Shown in pieces: positions 35,435 to 43,911 of a stretch of 64,000 bases of DNA. How positions within the stretch are numbered: position 1 is the stretch's first letter; each line of letters opens with the position of its first letter. The notes beneath the pieces were generated by a model. It was given only the letters and a program-made list of their open reading frames with translations. It had not been told where the DNA came from and made no database searches. Source of the DNA: Sphingomonas lycopersici (lineage in GTDB: Bacteria > Pseudomonadota > Alphaproteobacteria > Sphingomonadales > Sphingomonadaceae); the NCBI RefSeq assembly GCF_026130605.1, contig NZ_JANFAU010000004.1, positions 372,001-436,000 on the forward strand, in the 5' to 3' direction. A program made the translations under genes and the position numbers.

Positions 35435-35836
35435 TCAGCCCCCGGCAGCGTCGAGACGCCGGCGAATGTCGCGGTAAGCCGCCGCGACCAGCCGGTCGAG
35501 CGCGGCTTCGTCGGGCATCCGCCCCACCCGCAGCTTCACGTGGCGCATGCGCTTGCCCGCGCCCTCCAGAAGGCCGGCCGGATCGTCGAGGAAGGCGCCG
35601 AAGAAGAAGCCGATATTGGCATGTTCGGCATAAGCGTCGACATAAGCGAAAGCCGCATCCCCGGCGCAGGCCGTCGGGCGCGCGTCGTGGATCAGCTCGC
35701 GCACGTCGGGGCCGCACGCGCGCAGTCGCTCGAACCACGGCTCGGCCAGCCCGCGCAGCGCATCACCGCCGGCGAACCACGCCTCGACCGCGGGGTCGCG
35801 GCGACCCGCCGTCGGAAAGCGGAACAGGGCGTCCAT
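35435..35836 (-). CDS. DUF1801 domain protein
   Basis: Encodes 133 residues. The DUF1801 (YdhG-like) pattern is visible in ACGPDVRELIHDARPTA, HANIGFFFGAFLDDPAGLLEGAGKRMRHVKLR and PDEAALDRLVAAAYRD. These are small cytoplasmic alpha/beta proteins of unknown function. It converges on the XRE gene, whose stop is 10 bp away, and is 53 bp after the DUF188 gene on the same strand. Confidence 0.8.
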   Translation of the reverse strand: MDALFRFPTAGRRDPAVEAWFAGGDALRGLAEPWFERLRACGPDVRELIHDARPTACAGDAAFAYVDAYAEHANIGFFFGAFLDDPAGLLEGAGKRMRHVKLRVGRMPDEAALDRLVAAAYRDIRRRLDAAGG

Positions 35837-35889
35837 CGCGCCGGTCTATCGGTGAGACGACCCGCGCGCAATCAGCGGTAGCGCACCGG

Positions 35890-36345
35890 TCAGCCGCGCC
35901 GTTTCAGCCGCACCAGCGTCTCGTCCAGCGCGGAAAGAAAGCGTGATCGGTCGGTCTTGGAAAAGGGCGGCGGCCCGCCGATCACATCCCCGCCTGCCCG
36001 CAGATCGGCCATGATCGCGCGCGTCGCGATCGCCCCGCCGATCGATGCGGTGGTGAACGGGCGGCCATTTGGCGCGAGCACCGCCGCGCCATTCTTCAGG
36101 CAACGATCGGCGAGGAGGATATCGGCGGTGACGACCACGGTCTGCGCATCAGCACGCTCGGCGATCCAGTCATCGGCGGCATCGAACGCGCTCCCGACCA
36201 GCTCGCGCGCGATCAGCGGGTGGGCCGGCACCCGGATCGGGCTGTTGCTGACGATCGTGACCGGCACCGCGTGGCGGAAGGCGACCTTGTACACCTCCTC
36301 CTTGACCGGGCAGGCATCGGCATCGACCAATATCATCAGCGGCAT
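35890..36345 (-). CDS. UPF0178/DUF188 (YaiI/YqxD) family protein
   Basis: Encodes 151 residues from ATG 36343-36345, with AGGAAG six bases upstream (ATG 36334-36336 also possible). The family opening MILVDADACPVKEEVYKVA, the central DAADDWIAERADAQTVVVTADILLADRC, and RPFTTASIGGAIATRAI are all present. The fold is PIN-like and may act on RNA, but no activity is proven. Divergent from the SMR pump gene across 94 bp. Confidence 0.88.
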   Translation of the reverse strand: MPLMILVDADACPVKEEVYKVAFRHAVPVTIVSNSPIRVPAHPLIARELVGSAFDAADDWIAERADAQTVVVTADILLADRCLKNGAAVLAPNGRPFTTASIGGAIATRAIMADLRAGGDVIGGPPPFSKTDRSRFLSALDETLVRLKRRG

Positions 36346-36439
36346 CGGCGCTTCCTATCGCGCTCGCGCGGCGGAGGCCAGTTGCGCCGATCAGGACAGC
36401 AATATTGTCCGGCATCGCCGCTCCCCCTATCGCGAGCGG

Positions 36440-36769
36440 ATGAGCTACGCCTTTCTCGCGATCGCGATCATCTCCGAAGTGATCGGCACCTCGTTCCTCA
36501 AACAATCCGAGGGGTTCACCCGCCCGTTGCCGACGCTGATCATGGGAATCTGTTATGTCGTAGCCTTCTATTTCCTGTCGCTGACGCTTCGCCACATCCC
36601 GACTGGGGTCGCCTATGCGATCTGGTCGGGCGTCGGGATCGTGCTGATCGCGGCGATCGCCTGGATCGTTCAGGGGCAGAAGCTCGATGCCGCGGCGCTC
36701 ATCGGGATGGGGCTGATCATCGCCGGGGTTGTCGTGATGAACCTGTTTTCCGCCACCGCCGGCCATTGA
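36440..36769 (+). CDS. Small multidrug resistance (SMR) efflux protein
   Basis: Encodes 109 residues from ATG 36440, four membrane helices, normal SMR size. The essential Glu is in AIIISEVIGTSFLKQSEGF (Glu13-like position), and the conserved GVAYAIWSGVGIVLIAAIAW is intact. These proteins pump cationic compounds or polyamines out against protons, as antiparallel dimers. A single gene, so a homodimer of the EmrE/QacE kind is expected. Confidence 0.9.
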   Translation: MSYAFLAIAIISEVIGTSFLKQSEGFTRPLPTLIMGICYVVAFYFLSLTLRHIPTGVAYAIWSGVGIVLIAAIAWIVQGQKLDAAALIGMGLIIAGVVVMNLFSATAGH

Positions 36770-36856
36770 TCGCCCGTCGCGGACCGGCGAGCATTGCCTC
36801 CGCAGGGCGATCACGTTTACCCCCGCGCGGTTACCAATCCCCGGGGGAATATTCCA

Positions 36857-38680
36857 ATGGATCGCCGTTCGTTTCTTGGCCACGCCAGTATCGCCGCCGT
36901 CGCCGCGAGCCTGCCCGCCGGCGCTTATGCCGCGACAAGCGCCGCCACCGCCGGCAGCAACGATGCGAAGCTCCACGCGCTGCTCGACCGGATTTTCGCC
37001 GACCGGCTGGTCAGCAATCCCGAAGGCGCGACGCGGCTGGGGCTCGATACCGGCAAGAACGCCGCGCTGAAATCGCGGCTCGAAGGACGCGGCGCGATCG
37101 ATGCCGCGCGCGATCTCGCCCGCGCCAAGAGCGAGTTCGCTGCGATCCGCGCGATCGACCCGGCGACGCTCGGCGAGGATGCGCGGCTCGATTACGACGT
37201 CGTCACCTGGCAGCTCGAACGCAGCATCGCCGGGCAGGAGCGGTTCCACTACGGCTCGAACGGCGGGCGCTTCTCGCCCTATCTGCTGAGCCAGCTGACC
37301 GGCGCCTATCAGGACATCCCCGATTTCCTCGATACCCAGCATCGCGTGAAGGACGCCGCCGATGCGGACGCCTATCTCGCGCGGCTCGGCGCCTTTGCGA
37401 CGGTGCTCGATCAGGAGACCGAGCAGCAGCGGATCGACGCCGGCAAGGGCGTGTTCGCGCCGGACTATATCCTCGATACCACGCTCAAGCAGTTTGCCGC
37501 GCTGCGCGACAAGCCGGCGGCCGAGACCGGGCTCGTCACCGGCTTTGCCGAGAAACTGAACAAGGCCGGGCTGCCCGTCGAACGCGCGACGCAGGCCGCC
37601 GCGCTGGTGGCGGACAAGGTGTTCCCCGCGCTCGATCGCCAGCGCGCCCTGGTCAAGGAATTGCGCGGCAAGGCGGCGCATGACGCCGGGGTGTGGCGCC
37701 TGCCCGACGGCGACGCTTATTACGCCGCCGCCGCCGAAGCCGCGACCACCGCCCGGCTGACGGGGGACGAGATCCACACGCTCGGGCTGGAGCAGGTCGC
37801 CGAGATCAGCGCGCGGATCGACGCGATCCTCAAAACGCAGGGCATGTCGCAGGGGACGGTCGGCGCACGGCTGGTCGCGCTCAACGAGCGTCCCGATCAG
37901 GTCTTCCCCAATACCGACGAAGGCCGCGCCGCGCTGCTCGACCAGCTCAACCGGCAGATCCGCCGGATGGAGCCGCGGCTTCCCGAGCAATTCGCCACCC
38001 TGCCCAAGGCCCCCGTGGAGGTGCGCCGCGTGCCCCCGGCGATCCAGGCCGGCGCGCCGGGCGGCTATTATCAGAACGCCTCGCTCGACGGCTCCCGCCC
38101 CGGCATCTATTATATCAACCTGCGCGACACGTTCGATCGGCCGAAGTTCGGCCTCGCCACGCTGACGCATCACGAGGCGATCCCGGGCCACCATTTGCAG
38201 GTGATGCTGGCGCTCGAATCGAAGGATATTCCGCTGATCCGCCGGCGCGGCTTCTTCAGCGGCTATTCCGAAGGCTGGGCGCTCTATTCGGAGCAGCTCG
38301 CCGACGAAATGGGAATGTTCGAGGGCGATCCGCTGGGGCAGGTCGGCTATCTCCAGTCGCTGCTGTTCCGCGCGACCCGGCTGGTGGTCGATTCCGGCAT
38401 GCATGCGAAGCGCTGGAGCCGCGAGAAGGCGACGGATTACCTCATCGCCACCACCGGCATCGCGCGCGGCCGCAGCCAGGGCGAGATCGACCGCTATACC
38501 GTCTGGCCGGGGCAGGCGTGCAGCTACAAGATCGGTCACACCGTCTGGACCAAATTGCGCGATGAGGCACGCGCCAAGGCGGGCGCGAACTGGGACCCGC
38601 GCGCTTTCCACTCGGTGCTGCTCAAGGGCGCGATGCCGCTCACCGTGCTCGAGCGACTGGTCCGCGCGCGCATCGCCTGA
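36857..38680 (+). CDS. Tat-exported DUF885 metallopeptidase-like protein
   Basis: Encodes 607 residues from ATG 36857, behind GGGGGAAT. The signal MDRRSFLGHASIAAVAASLPAGAYA is twin-arginine. The DUF885 family zinc motif is HHEAIPGHHLQ, with H439-E-A-I-P-G-H-H, followed by the acid in FFSGYSEGWALYSEQLADEMG. The end has YTVWPGQACSYKIGHTVW. It is a probable periplasmic carboxypeptidase. A hairpin terminator lies just past its stop, shared with the convergent hydrolase. Nothing else links it to neighbours. Confidence 0.88.
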   Translation: MDRRSFLGHASIAAVAASLPAGAYAATSAATAGSNDAKLHALLDRIFADRLVSNPEGATRLGLDTGKNAALKSRLEGRGAIDAARDLARAKSEFAAIRAIDPATLGEDARLDYDVVTWQLERSIAGQERFHYGSNGGRFSPYLLSQLTGAYQDIPDFLDTQHRVKDAADADAYLARLGAFATVLDQETEQQRIDAGKGVFAPDYILDTTLKQFAALRDKPAAETGLVTGFAEKLNKAGLPVERATQAAALVADKVFPALDRQRALVKELRGKAAHDAGVWRLPDGDAYYAAAAEAATTARLTGDEIHTLGLEQVAEISARIDAILKTQGMSQGTVGARLVALNERPDQVFPNTDEGRAALLDQLNRQIRRMEPRLPEQFATLPKAPVEVRRVPPAIQAGAPGGYYQNASLDGSRPGIYYINLRDTFDRPKFGLATLTHHEAIPGHHLQVMLALESKDIPLIRRRGFFSGYSEGWALYSEQLADEMGMFEGDPLGQVGYLQSLLFRATRLVVDSGMHAKRWSREKATDYLIATTGIARGRSQGEIDRYTVWPGQACSYKIGHTVWTKLRDEARAKAGANWDPRAFHSVLLKGAMPLTVLERLVRARIA

Positions 38681-38690
38681 CGCCGATCAG

Positions 38691-38719
38691 GCCGGGGGAG
38701 GTTTCGCCCCTCCCCCGGC
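38691..38719. terminator. Bidirectional hairpin between DUF885 and the S33 hydrolase
   Basis: Arms GCCGGGGGAGG (38691-38701) and CCTCCCCCGGC (38709-38719) form a perfect 11 bp stem with a 7-base loop, followed by GTTT on the plus strand. It lies between two convergent genes (stops at 38680 and 38723), fitting a terminator for both. Confidence 0.65.
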
Positions 38720-38722
38720 GTT

Positions 38723-39832
38723 TCACGGCGCGACGTCGCCCGCCTTCGCCGCAATCGGCCGCGCGTAATCGACCAGCGTCATCAGCAGCTTGCCCGGCTC
38801 CTCGCTGGTGATGTGGTGCCCCGAGCGCTCGAACCACACGAGCCGCTTCGACGGCGCGTTCACCTGCGCATACCATTCAGCGGCAACGTCGCTCGATACG
38901 TTGATATCGTGCCGCCCGAGCAGCAGGATCAGCGGCACCTTGAGCGTCCGGATCGTCGACAGATCGGTCGTCAGGATCTTCGGCAACAGCGCCTGCGTCA
39001 CCGGCGGCTGGCCCTTGAAGGCGTTGCGGACATCCTCGTCGCTATATTCGGGGGCGAGCTTGAACGCCGCCATCTCGAAATCGCCGCCGGTCCGCCGCCA
39101 CGCCGCGCCGCCATAATGGCCGAGCCATTTGCGCTGGATCAGCAACGCATCGACCGGCAGCGGCGCATCGCCCTGCGCGTAAGGCGCGATCGATTCGAGT
39201 TCGCGGATCGCCTCAACATTATTGTCGGCCTTGGCCTGCGCCAGGGTCCAAGCCCAGCCGCGCTGTTCGCTTTCGCGCCCGTTGGTCATCTGGCCCATCC
39301 CGATATAGGCATAGAGCCATTCGGGGTGCGCCGCGGCGAGCTTGAGCCCGAGCATGCTGCCCCAGCTATGCCCGAGAACGAACACCTTGCGCTTGCCGAA
39401 CCGCTTGCGCGCCCATTGCACCAGCTCCTCTGCGTCCTGCTGATAGCGTTCGGGGGTGAGCAAGGCGGGGTCGTTCGCGCCGCTGGCGGTATAGGTCTTG
39501 CCCGCATTGCGCTGATCCCACTGGACGACGGTGAAATATTCGTCCCACCCGCGATCCCACCACCAATCGAGTGGCATTTCGACGAAGCCGGGGCCGCCGT
39601 GGAAATAGATGATCACCGGGTTGCGCAGATCCTGACTGCGGATCGACACGACCTGCTTGATCCCGCCGATCGGGATCGTCTCGATCGCCTGCAGCCCATT
39701 GGGGCTGACGATCTGGCGCAACCCGGCGATGATCTTCACCGCCTCGGCGCGATTATGCGGCCCCACACTATCCTGCGCCGCAACCGGCACCGCCAAAGAT
39801 GCCATCGCCAGAAAAGCCGCAAACCCCTTCAT
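38723..39832 (-). CDS. S33-family alpha/beta hydrolase (proline iminopeptidase-like), exported
   Basis: Encodes 369 residues with signal peptide MKGFAAFLAMASLAVPVAAQ. The S33 motif FHGGPGFVEMPLDWWW supplies the oxyanion region; VVQWDQRNAGKTY follows; the nucleophile elbow is VLGHSWGSMLG with Ser156; the acid is in LLGRHDINV and the His in ERSGHHITSEEP. All three catalytic residues are therefore in place. Proline iminopeptidases remove N-terminal Pro, but members vary, so the substrate is open. AAAGGTGAAAG precedes the ATG. It converges on the DUF885 gene. Confidence 0.88.
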   Translation of the reverse strand: MKGFAAFLAMASLAVPVAAQDSVGPHNRAEAVKIIAGLRQIVSPNGLQAIETIPIGGIKQVVSIRSQDLRNPVIIYFHGGPGFVEMPLDWWWDRGWDEYFTVVQWDQRNAGKTYTASGANDPALLTPERYQQDAEELVQWARKRFGKRKVFVLGHSWGSMLGLKLAAAHPEWLYAYIGMGQMTNGRESEQRGWAWTLAQAKADNNVEAIRELESIAPYAQGDAPLPVDALLIQRKWLGHYGGAAWRRTGGDFEMAAFKLAPEYSDEDVRNAFKGQPPVTQALLPKILTTDLSTIRTLKVPLILLLGRHDINVSSDVAAEWYAQVNAPSKRLVWFERSGHHITSEEPGKLLMTLVDYARPIAAKAGDVAP

Positions 39833-39862
39833 CTTTCACCTTTCTCGTTGGATCGCCGATAT

Positions 39863-40030
39863 CTAGTGGATAGATTCAGACGGATGGGTCCCGAATCGCT
39901 CACCCGTCATGCCGGGCTTGACCCGGCATCCAGAGTCTCAGGCGGTGTCCTTTGTAGCTCTGGATGCCGGGTCAAGCCCGGCATGACGGAAAAGGATTCC
40001 GGGACTCATCCGTTGTGTTCTCACCACTAG
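39863..40030. repeat. CTAGTGG-ended interspersed element with terminal inverted repeats, copy B (complete)
   Basis: Both ends start CTAGTGG when read inward. The two ends agree imperfectly over about 35 bases (common words: CTAGTGG, ACGGATG, GTCCCG, AATC). Inside are a palindromic core CGTCATGCCGGGCTTGACC...GGTCAAGCCCGGCATGACGG and CAGGCGGTG. At 168 bp it is a MITE-like non-coding element. It occupies most of the 254 bp gap before the 86-residue gene; copies A and C are at 28.1 and 57.7 kb. Confidence 0.8.
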
Positions 40031-40086
40031 TGACGATCGCCGGCCCCGGCCATGCGCCGTCGCGCAAAATCGGTTATCGCCGCCGC

Positions 40087-40347
40087 ATGGCGAAGAAGAA
40101 GCGCTATCTCACGGCCACGCTGCCCGACGGCTATGTCAAGACGATCGGCCCGACCGCGGCCGATTTCACGCATTATTGGCGGATCGTCGCCGAGCTGGCC
40201 AACGGGCGCACCGAGGTCTTCTGGGGGCACACCAAGTCGCTCCGCGAGGCGACCGCCAAGAAAGCGGCCACCGCCGATGCCGCCCGGCAGCGCGGCTGGT
40301 CGCGCTATGCGTTCGAGATCGTCGAACTGACCGAGACGCCCGCCTAG
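40087..40347 (+). CDS. Hypothetical protein, 86 residues
   Basis: Opens with ATG 40087 (MAKKKRYLTATLPDGYVKTIGPTAADFTHYWRIVAELANG). It is charged, has no signal peptide or membrane segment, and looks like a small alpha/beta protein with a Lys-rich start and an Ala-rich helix (SLREATAKKAATADAARQRG). I do not recognise the family. No close gene partner: a repeat lies upstream and a half-repeat directly after its stop. Codon use is like that of its neighbours, which supports a real gene. Confidence 0.55.
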   Translation: MAKKKRYLTATLPDGYVKTIGPTAADFTHYWRIVAELANGRTEVFWGHTKSLREATAKKAATADAARQRGWSRYAFEIVELTETPA

Positions 40348-40410
40348 CCTTCGCCGGGGTGGTACGCGCTTCCTTGTGTCGCCGCGAAGGCGGGAGCCCA
40401 GGAAAGCTCG
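40348..40410. repeat. Half copy of the CCTTCGCCGGGGTGG hairpin repeat
   Basis: CCTTCGCCGGGGTGG (40348-40362) is identical to 50516-50530. It starts right after the TAG of the 86-residue gene. GCGAAGGCGGGAGCCCAG near 40390-40408 resembles the other arm. It lies between convergent genes and could act as a terminator. Confidence 0.5.
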
Positions 40411-40428
40411 GCATGATCCCGATTACCG

Positions 40429-40803
40429 TTAGCGCCCGTCGGCGTGTTTCGCCTGCAGCGCGACCAGCGCGTCGACGATCGCCGGTGCCTGATCGGCAGG
40501 GACCGGCGCGCCATAAGCGTCGCGCATCTTGTCGACGATCGCCTGCCATTGCGCCTTCGACAGTTGCGGCTGATACAGGATCATGCTCGTCGAATGACAG
40601 GCGAGGCAATGCGCGTTGAGCGGGGCGACCGCCGCGCCCTCGCCGAACGTCTGATCGTCCTCGGGCAGCGCGATGCTCGTCGAGCGGAGCGCGGCGAACT
40701 TGGCCTGTTGCCCGTTGTCGGATGCCGGCTCGCGGACCGCGCCGGAACAGGCGGCGAGCGCGCCGATCGCGAGCGCCGCCAGGGCAATGCGTGCGCCCCT
40801 CAT
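40429..40803 (-). CDS. SorB-like c-type cytochrome lipoprotein (sulfite dehydrogenase subunit)
   Basis: Encodes 124 residues. The start MRGARIALAALAIGALAACS has a lipobox (LAAC), then one haem site CLACH (C-x-x-C-H) in NAHCLACHSTSMILYQPQL. The Met axial ligand could be in VDKMRDAYG. It is a small monohaem cytochrome that would take electrons from the molybdenum subunit encoded just upstream; the ATG overlaps that gene's stop (ATGA, 40800-40803). The pair looks like SorAB. Electrons would pass to a terminal oxidase through soluble cytochrome. Confidence 0.78.
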   Translation of the reverse strand: MRGARIALAALAIGALAACSGAVREPASDNGQQAKFAALRSTSIALPEDDQTFGEGAAVAPLNAHCLACHSTSMILYQPQLSKAQWQAIVDKMRDAYGAPVPADQAPAIVDALVALQAKHADGR

Positions 40804-42032
40804 ACCAGCCGCACCGTGCAGGCTTCGACGCAATTTCGCATATAGCCACCCGGATTCCAGTTGGGCGCCATCGGCTGCGCCTCCCCCTTTTCGTTCGTGC
40901 AGCGCGACATGATCGTCATCGTGCCATGCGCGAGAACGGGAATGACCGTGCTGAAGCGGCGGAAGCTGTACCGCCCCTCGTCGGGGCCGAGCCGCGACGC
41001 GATCCAGCTCTTGCCGCCGTCGATCGAGATATCGACGCTCCTGATCCCTTGGTCGCCGCCAAGCGCGATCCCGTTGACCCCGATGCGCGGGCGATATGGC
41101 AGGGTGGCGCCATCCTTGAGGTTGGTGATCCACGATCGCGGCGGCATGATGCTGATCGGCGCTTTGGGGAATTCCTTGGTGCCGGGCACGACGTTCGCAT
41201 GCGGCGTGGTGGGGACCTGATAGGCCTTGGCCATCCAGTAATTGTCGTCGGGGCCGTTCAGCACCTCGATGCTGTCGAGCGACTTGACCCAATAGGTCGA
41301 AAACCAGCCGGGGACGATCAGCCGCAGCGGGAAGCCATTGAGCATCGGCAATTGCTCGCCGTTCATCGCGAAGGCGACCATCACCTCGCCGTCCATCGCA
41401 TGATTCACGGCGAGCGATTTCTTGAACGGATCGACCGCGGTCAGCGGCTTGTCGAGCCCGCCGAAGCGCACACGGGTCGCCGCCGGATCGATCCCGGCAA
41501 GCTCGAGCAGGTGGCTGAGCGCCACGCCTTCCCACCGTGCATTGCCCATCGCGCCATGCGACCATTGCGCGCCGGGAACCCGCGGATCGAACAGGGCGCG
41601 GCTATTGCCCGAACATTGATTGACCGCGGCATAGGAAATCCGCGGCATCTTGAGGAGTTCGTCGAGGCGCAGCGCGAGCGGACGTTTGACCGCGCCGCCG
41701 ATCGTCAGCCGGAAACCCGCGGCATCGACCTCCAGCGGGATATCCGCCCAATGCCAGCGCACGAAGAAGCGATCATTGGGGGTGAAGACGTTGTCGTTGA
41801 AAACCTCCATCGGGGTTTCCAGCAGCGGGGGGCGGTTGCGCTGGACGATCATCGCGCCTTTTTGCGGAAAGGACCCGCTGACCGGGCGGCCGACCAGCCC
41901 CGCATCGGGCGCCGGGCGCGAGAAACCGCCCGCCGCGCGCGCGATCGCCCCGCCGGCCAGCGCCGCCGCGCCTGACGCCAACAGCCTGCGCCGGGCCAGA
42001 AGGTTAGCCAAGGTCGCGTCGAATCGATCCAT
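40800..42032 (-). CDS. Tat-exported molybdopterin oxidoreductase, SorA-like sulfite dehydrogenase
   Basis: Encodes 410 residues from ATG 42030-42032 (site AGGGGAAT). The start RRRLLASGAAALAGGAIARA is a twin-arginine signal. Sulfite-oxidase-family features: the molybdenum-binding Cys140 in NQCSGNSRALFDP, PNDRFFVRWHWADIP, GFPLRLIVPGWFSTYWVKSLDSIEVL (substrate and cofactor binding) and a C-terminal dimer domain (IDGGKSWIASRLG). It should oxidise sulfite to sulfate in the periplasm and hand electrons to the adjacent cytochrome. A role in handling sulfur from sulfated compounds is possible but the sulfatase gives sulfate, not sulfite. Extension to 42116 was rejected. Confidence 0.83.
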   Translation of the reverse strand: MDRFDATLANLLARRRLLASGAAALAGGAIARAAGGFSRPAPDAGLVGRPVSGSFPQKGAMIVQRNRPPLLETPMEVFNDNVFTPNDRFFVRWHWADIPLEVDAAGFRLTIGGAVKRPLALRLDELLKMPRISYAAVNQCSGNSRALFDPRVPGAQWSHGAMGNARWEGVALSHLLELAGIDPAATRVRFGGLDKPLTAVDPFKKSLAVNHAMDGEVMVAFAMNGEQLPMLNGFPLRLIVPGWFSTYWVKSLDSIEVLNGPDDNYWMAKAYQVPTTPHANVVPGTKEFPKAPISIMPPRSWITNLKDGATLPYRPRIGVNGIALGGDQGIRSVDISIDGGKSWIASRLGPDEGRYSFRRFSTVIPVLAHGTMTIMSRCTNEKGEAQPMAPNWNPGGYMRNCVEACTVRLV

Positions 42033-42221
42033 ATTCCCCTGTCCCATCTCCGGCATTGCCGGCGGCGCGCCGATCGGCAGCGGCATAACATATTCCGCGG
42101 CCGTCGCGCAGCGCATGTAAAGATCTGTGATTTCGATGCACGACTGTCATGATGTGATGCGATCTAATCGGCGCTGCCGATCGTTCCTATTCTCGCGCCT
42201 TCGAAATCACGGAGAAAACGG

Positions 42222-43007
42222 ATGGACCTTCAACTGACCGGCAAGACCGCATTGGTGACCGGATCGACCGCCGGGATCGGCCTCGCGATCGCCGAGCGCC
42301 TCGCCGCCGAAGGCGTGACGGTGACGATCTGCGGCCGCAACCAGGCCAAGCTCGACGAGGCGGCGGCGCGGATCGCCGCGGTCGGCAAGGTCGAGGCGGT
42401 GCTCGCCGATCCCGCCACCGCCGAGGGCGCGAACACGCTGATCGCGGCGGTGCCCGACACCGATATCCTGATCAACAACCTCGGCATCTACGAAGCCAAG
42501 CCATTCACCGAGATCACCGACGCCGACTGGCATCATCTGTTCGAGGTGAACGTGGTGAGCGGCGCGCGGCTGGCGCGGCATTATTTCCCGCGGATGCTGG
42601 CGCGCGACTGGGGCCGCATCCTGTTCGTCGCGAGCGAGAGCGGCCTCGTCGTGCCGAGCGAGATGATCCATTACGGCATGACCAAGACCGCGCAGCTCGC
42701 GATCGCGCGCGGGCTGGCCGAGCAGACCCGCGGGACCGGGGTGACGGTCAATTCGGTGATGCCCGGGCCGACGCGATCGGAGGGGATCGTCGAATTCATC
42801 CGGTCGGTGGTCGACAACAAGGATGCGCCCGAGGCCGAGCGCGAGGCCGAGTTCTTCAGGACGATGCGCCCGCTGTCGCTGATCCGGCGGCTGATCGAGG
42901 CGGACGAGATCGCGGCACAGGTGGCGCTGCTCGCCAGCCCGCTCGGCGCGATCACCAACGGCGCGGCGATCCGCGTCGAGGGCGGGATCATCCCGACGAT
43001 CGCCTGA
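42222..43007 (+). CDS. Short-chain dehydrogenase/reductase (SDR)
   Basis: Encodes 261 residues from ATG 42222, with CGGAGAAAACG before it. Classical SDR features: TGSTAGIGLAIAERL, ICGRN after strand 2 (NADP preference suggested), NNLGIYE in place of NNAG, the Ser in FVASESGLVVPSEMIHYGMTK with catalytic Tyr and Lys, and TNGAAIRVEGGIIPTIA at the end. Substrate unknown. It is divergent from the sulfite dehydrogenase genes across 189 bp and is not obviously in their operon. Confidence 0.88.
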   Translation: MDLQLTGKTALVTGSTAGIGLAIAERLAAEGVTVTICGRNQAKLDEAAARIAAVGKVEAVLADPATAEGANTLIAAVPDTDILINNLGIYEAKPFTEITDADWHHLFEVNVVSGARLARHYFPRMLARDWGRILFVASESGLVVPSEMIHYGMTKTAQLAIARGLAEQTRGTGVTVNSVMPGPTRSEGIVEFIRSVVDNKDAPEAEREAEFFRTMRPLSLIRRLIEADEIAAQVALLASPLGAITNGAAIRVEGGIIPTIA

Positions 43008-43017
43008 GGTCGACCCG

Positions 43018-43050
43018 ACGAGGGGGGCAACGACACGTCGCTCCCCTCGT
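43018..43050. terminator. Hairpin between the SDR and the NTF2-like gene
   Basis: ACGAGGGG (43018-43025) pairs with CCCCTCGT (43043-43050) with a 17-base loop, between two convergent genes. The stem is short, with no T-run, so it is only a candidate terminator. Confidence 0.4.
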
Positions 43051-43058
43051 GCTCCCGC

Positions 43059-43901
43059 TCAGGTTCGCTCGTCGATCACCACCCGCCAGCCCGCGGCATC
43101 GCGCCGCCAGATGCGCACATAGGTCAAATCCTTGCCGCCCGCGCTCGTCACCTTGCCGTAAGTCACCCCCAGATCCCCGGTTCGCGCCGTCCGCATCCCG
43201 AGCCGGGCAATCGCCGTCGCCGGCGCATCCGCCGCCAGCGCGGCCTTCGCTTCGGCCGGGGGGAGCGGCGCGCGGCGCGGACGCAGCAACCGCGCATCGG
43301 CGGCAAGCATCGCGAATTGCGTATCGCCCTCGCCCTTCAGCACCGCATCGTTGAGCCGGTCGTCGGCCTGCGCCGGATCGCTGCCGGCTGTGCGCTTCCC
43401 CGCCGCCAGCCGCTCGACCGTTTGCGGCAACGGCGCCGCCAGGTCGCCCGGCGCGGGCGGCAGGCCGTGATCGAGGAACCAATGCCATTGCCCCGCCGGA
43501 TCGCGAATCCACACCGTCAGGAACTGGCCGTGCGACGCCTTGCCCGCCGCCGCGAGGCGATACGGCCCGGTGGTCACGCCGAAATCCCCCGATTGCGCGA
43601 TCAGCGCGGTCGCCGGCTGCCATTCCAGCACGACCCCCGGATCGTTCTTGTCGGCGCTCAGCGCCGGGCGCGCGGGCACCGGCGCGGGGCGCAGCAGGAT
43701 GCCGTCCGCCGCGACATGCGCGAGGAACGCCGCGCCGATCCCCAGCCGCCGCGCATCCGCCGCAAACCGCCGCTCGGCCGCGACGAGGCCGGAAAAGGCG
43801 TCGACGCGCGCCCTCGCGACGCCGATCCCGGCGACGCCGAGCGACAGCAGCGCGAGCAACGCACCGGGCAGACGCAACCGCCGACGGAGGATCGGGTTCA
43901 T
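43059..43901 (-). CDS. Exported protein with two NTF2-like (DUF4440-type) domains
   Basis: Encodes 280 residues. It begins with an N-terminal membrane/signal segment (LPGALLALLSLGVAGIGVARA). Two cone-fold units follow: residues about 35-155 (AERRFAADARRLGIGAAFLAHVAADGILLRP...GQFLTVWIRDPAGQWHWFLD) and about 175-280 (RLNDAVLKGEGDTQFAMLAADARLLRP...LTYVRIWRRDAAGWRVVIDE). No catalytic residues are evident. The Shine-Dalgarno AAGGAG abuts the ATG with no spacer, so the true start may be slightly downstream. It is 10 bp after the S10 peptidase stop. Confidence 0.68.
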   Translation of the reverse strand: MNPILRRRLRLPGALLALLSLGVAGIGVARARVDAFSGLVAAERRFAADARRLGIGAAFLAHVAADGILLRPAPVPARPALSADKNDPGVVLEWQPATALIAQSGDFGVTTGPYRLAAAGKASHGQFLTVWIRDPAGQWHWFLDHGLPPAPGDLAAPLPQTVERLAAGKRTAGSDPAQADDRLNDAVLKGEGDTQFAMLAADARLLRPRRAPLPPAEAKAALAADAPATAIARLGMRTARTGDLGVTYGKVTSAGGKDLTYVRIWRRDAAGWRVVIDERT

Positions 43902-43911
43902 CTCCTTCGGC

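Noticed and set aside
36170..38611. 813-residue minus-strand frame opposite DUF885, SMR and DUF188 genes
   Set aside because: It overlaps three well-supported genes and its protein has no domain pattern.
28141..40030. Idea that the repeated palindromes are a CRISPR array
   Set aside because: Copies are single, far apart and not separated by equal spacers; no cas genes.
40429..41565. A single longer protein fusing cytochrome and part of the molybdenum subunit
   Set aside because: The upper part is a shadow frame of the SorA-like gene; the cytochrome has its own ATG and lipoprotein signal at 40803.
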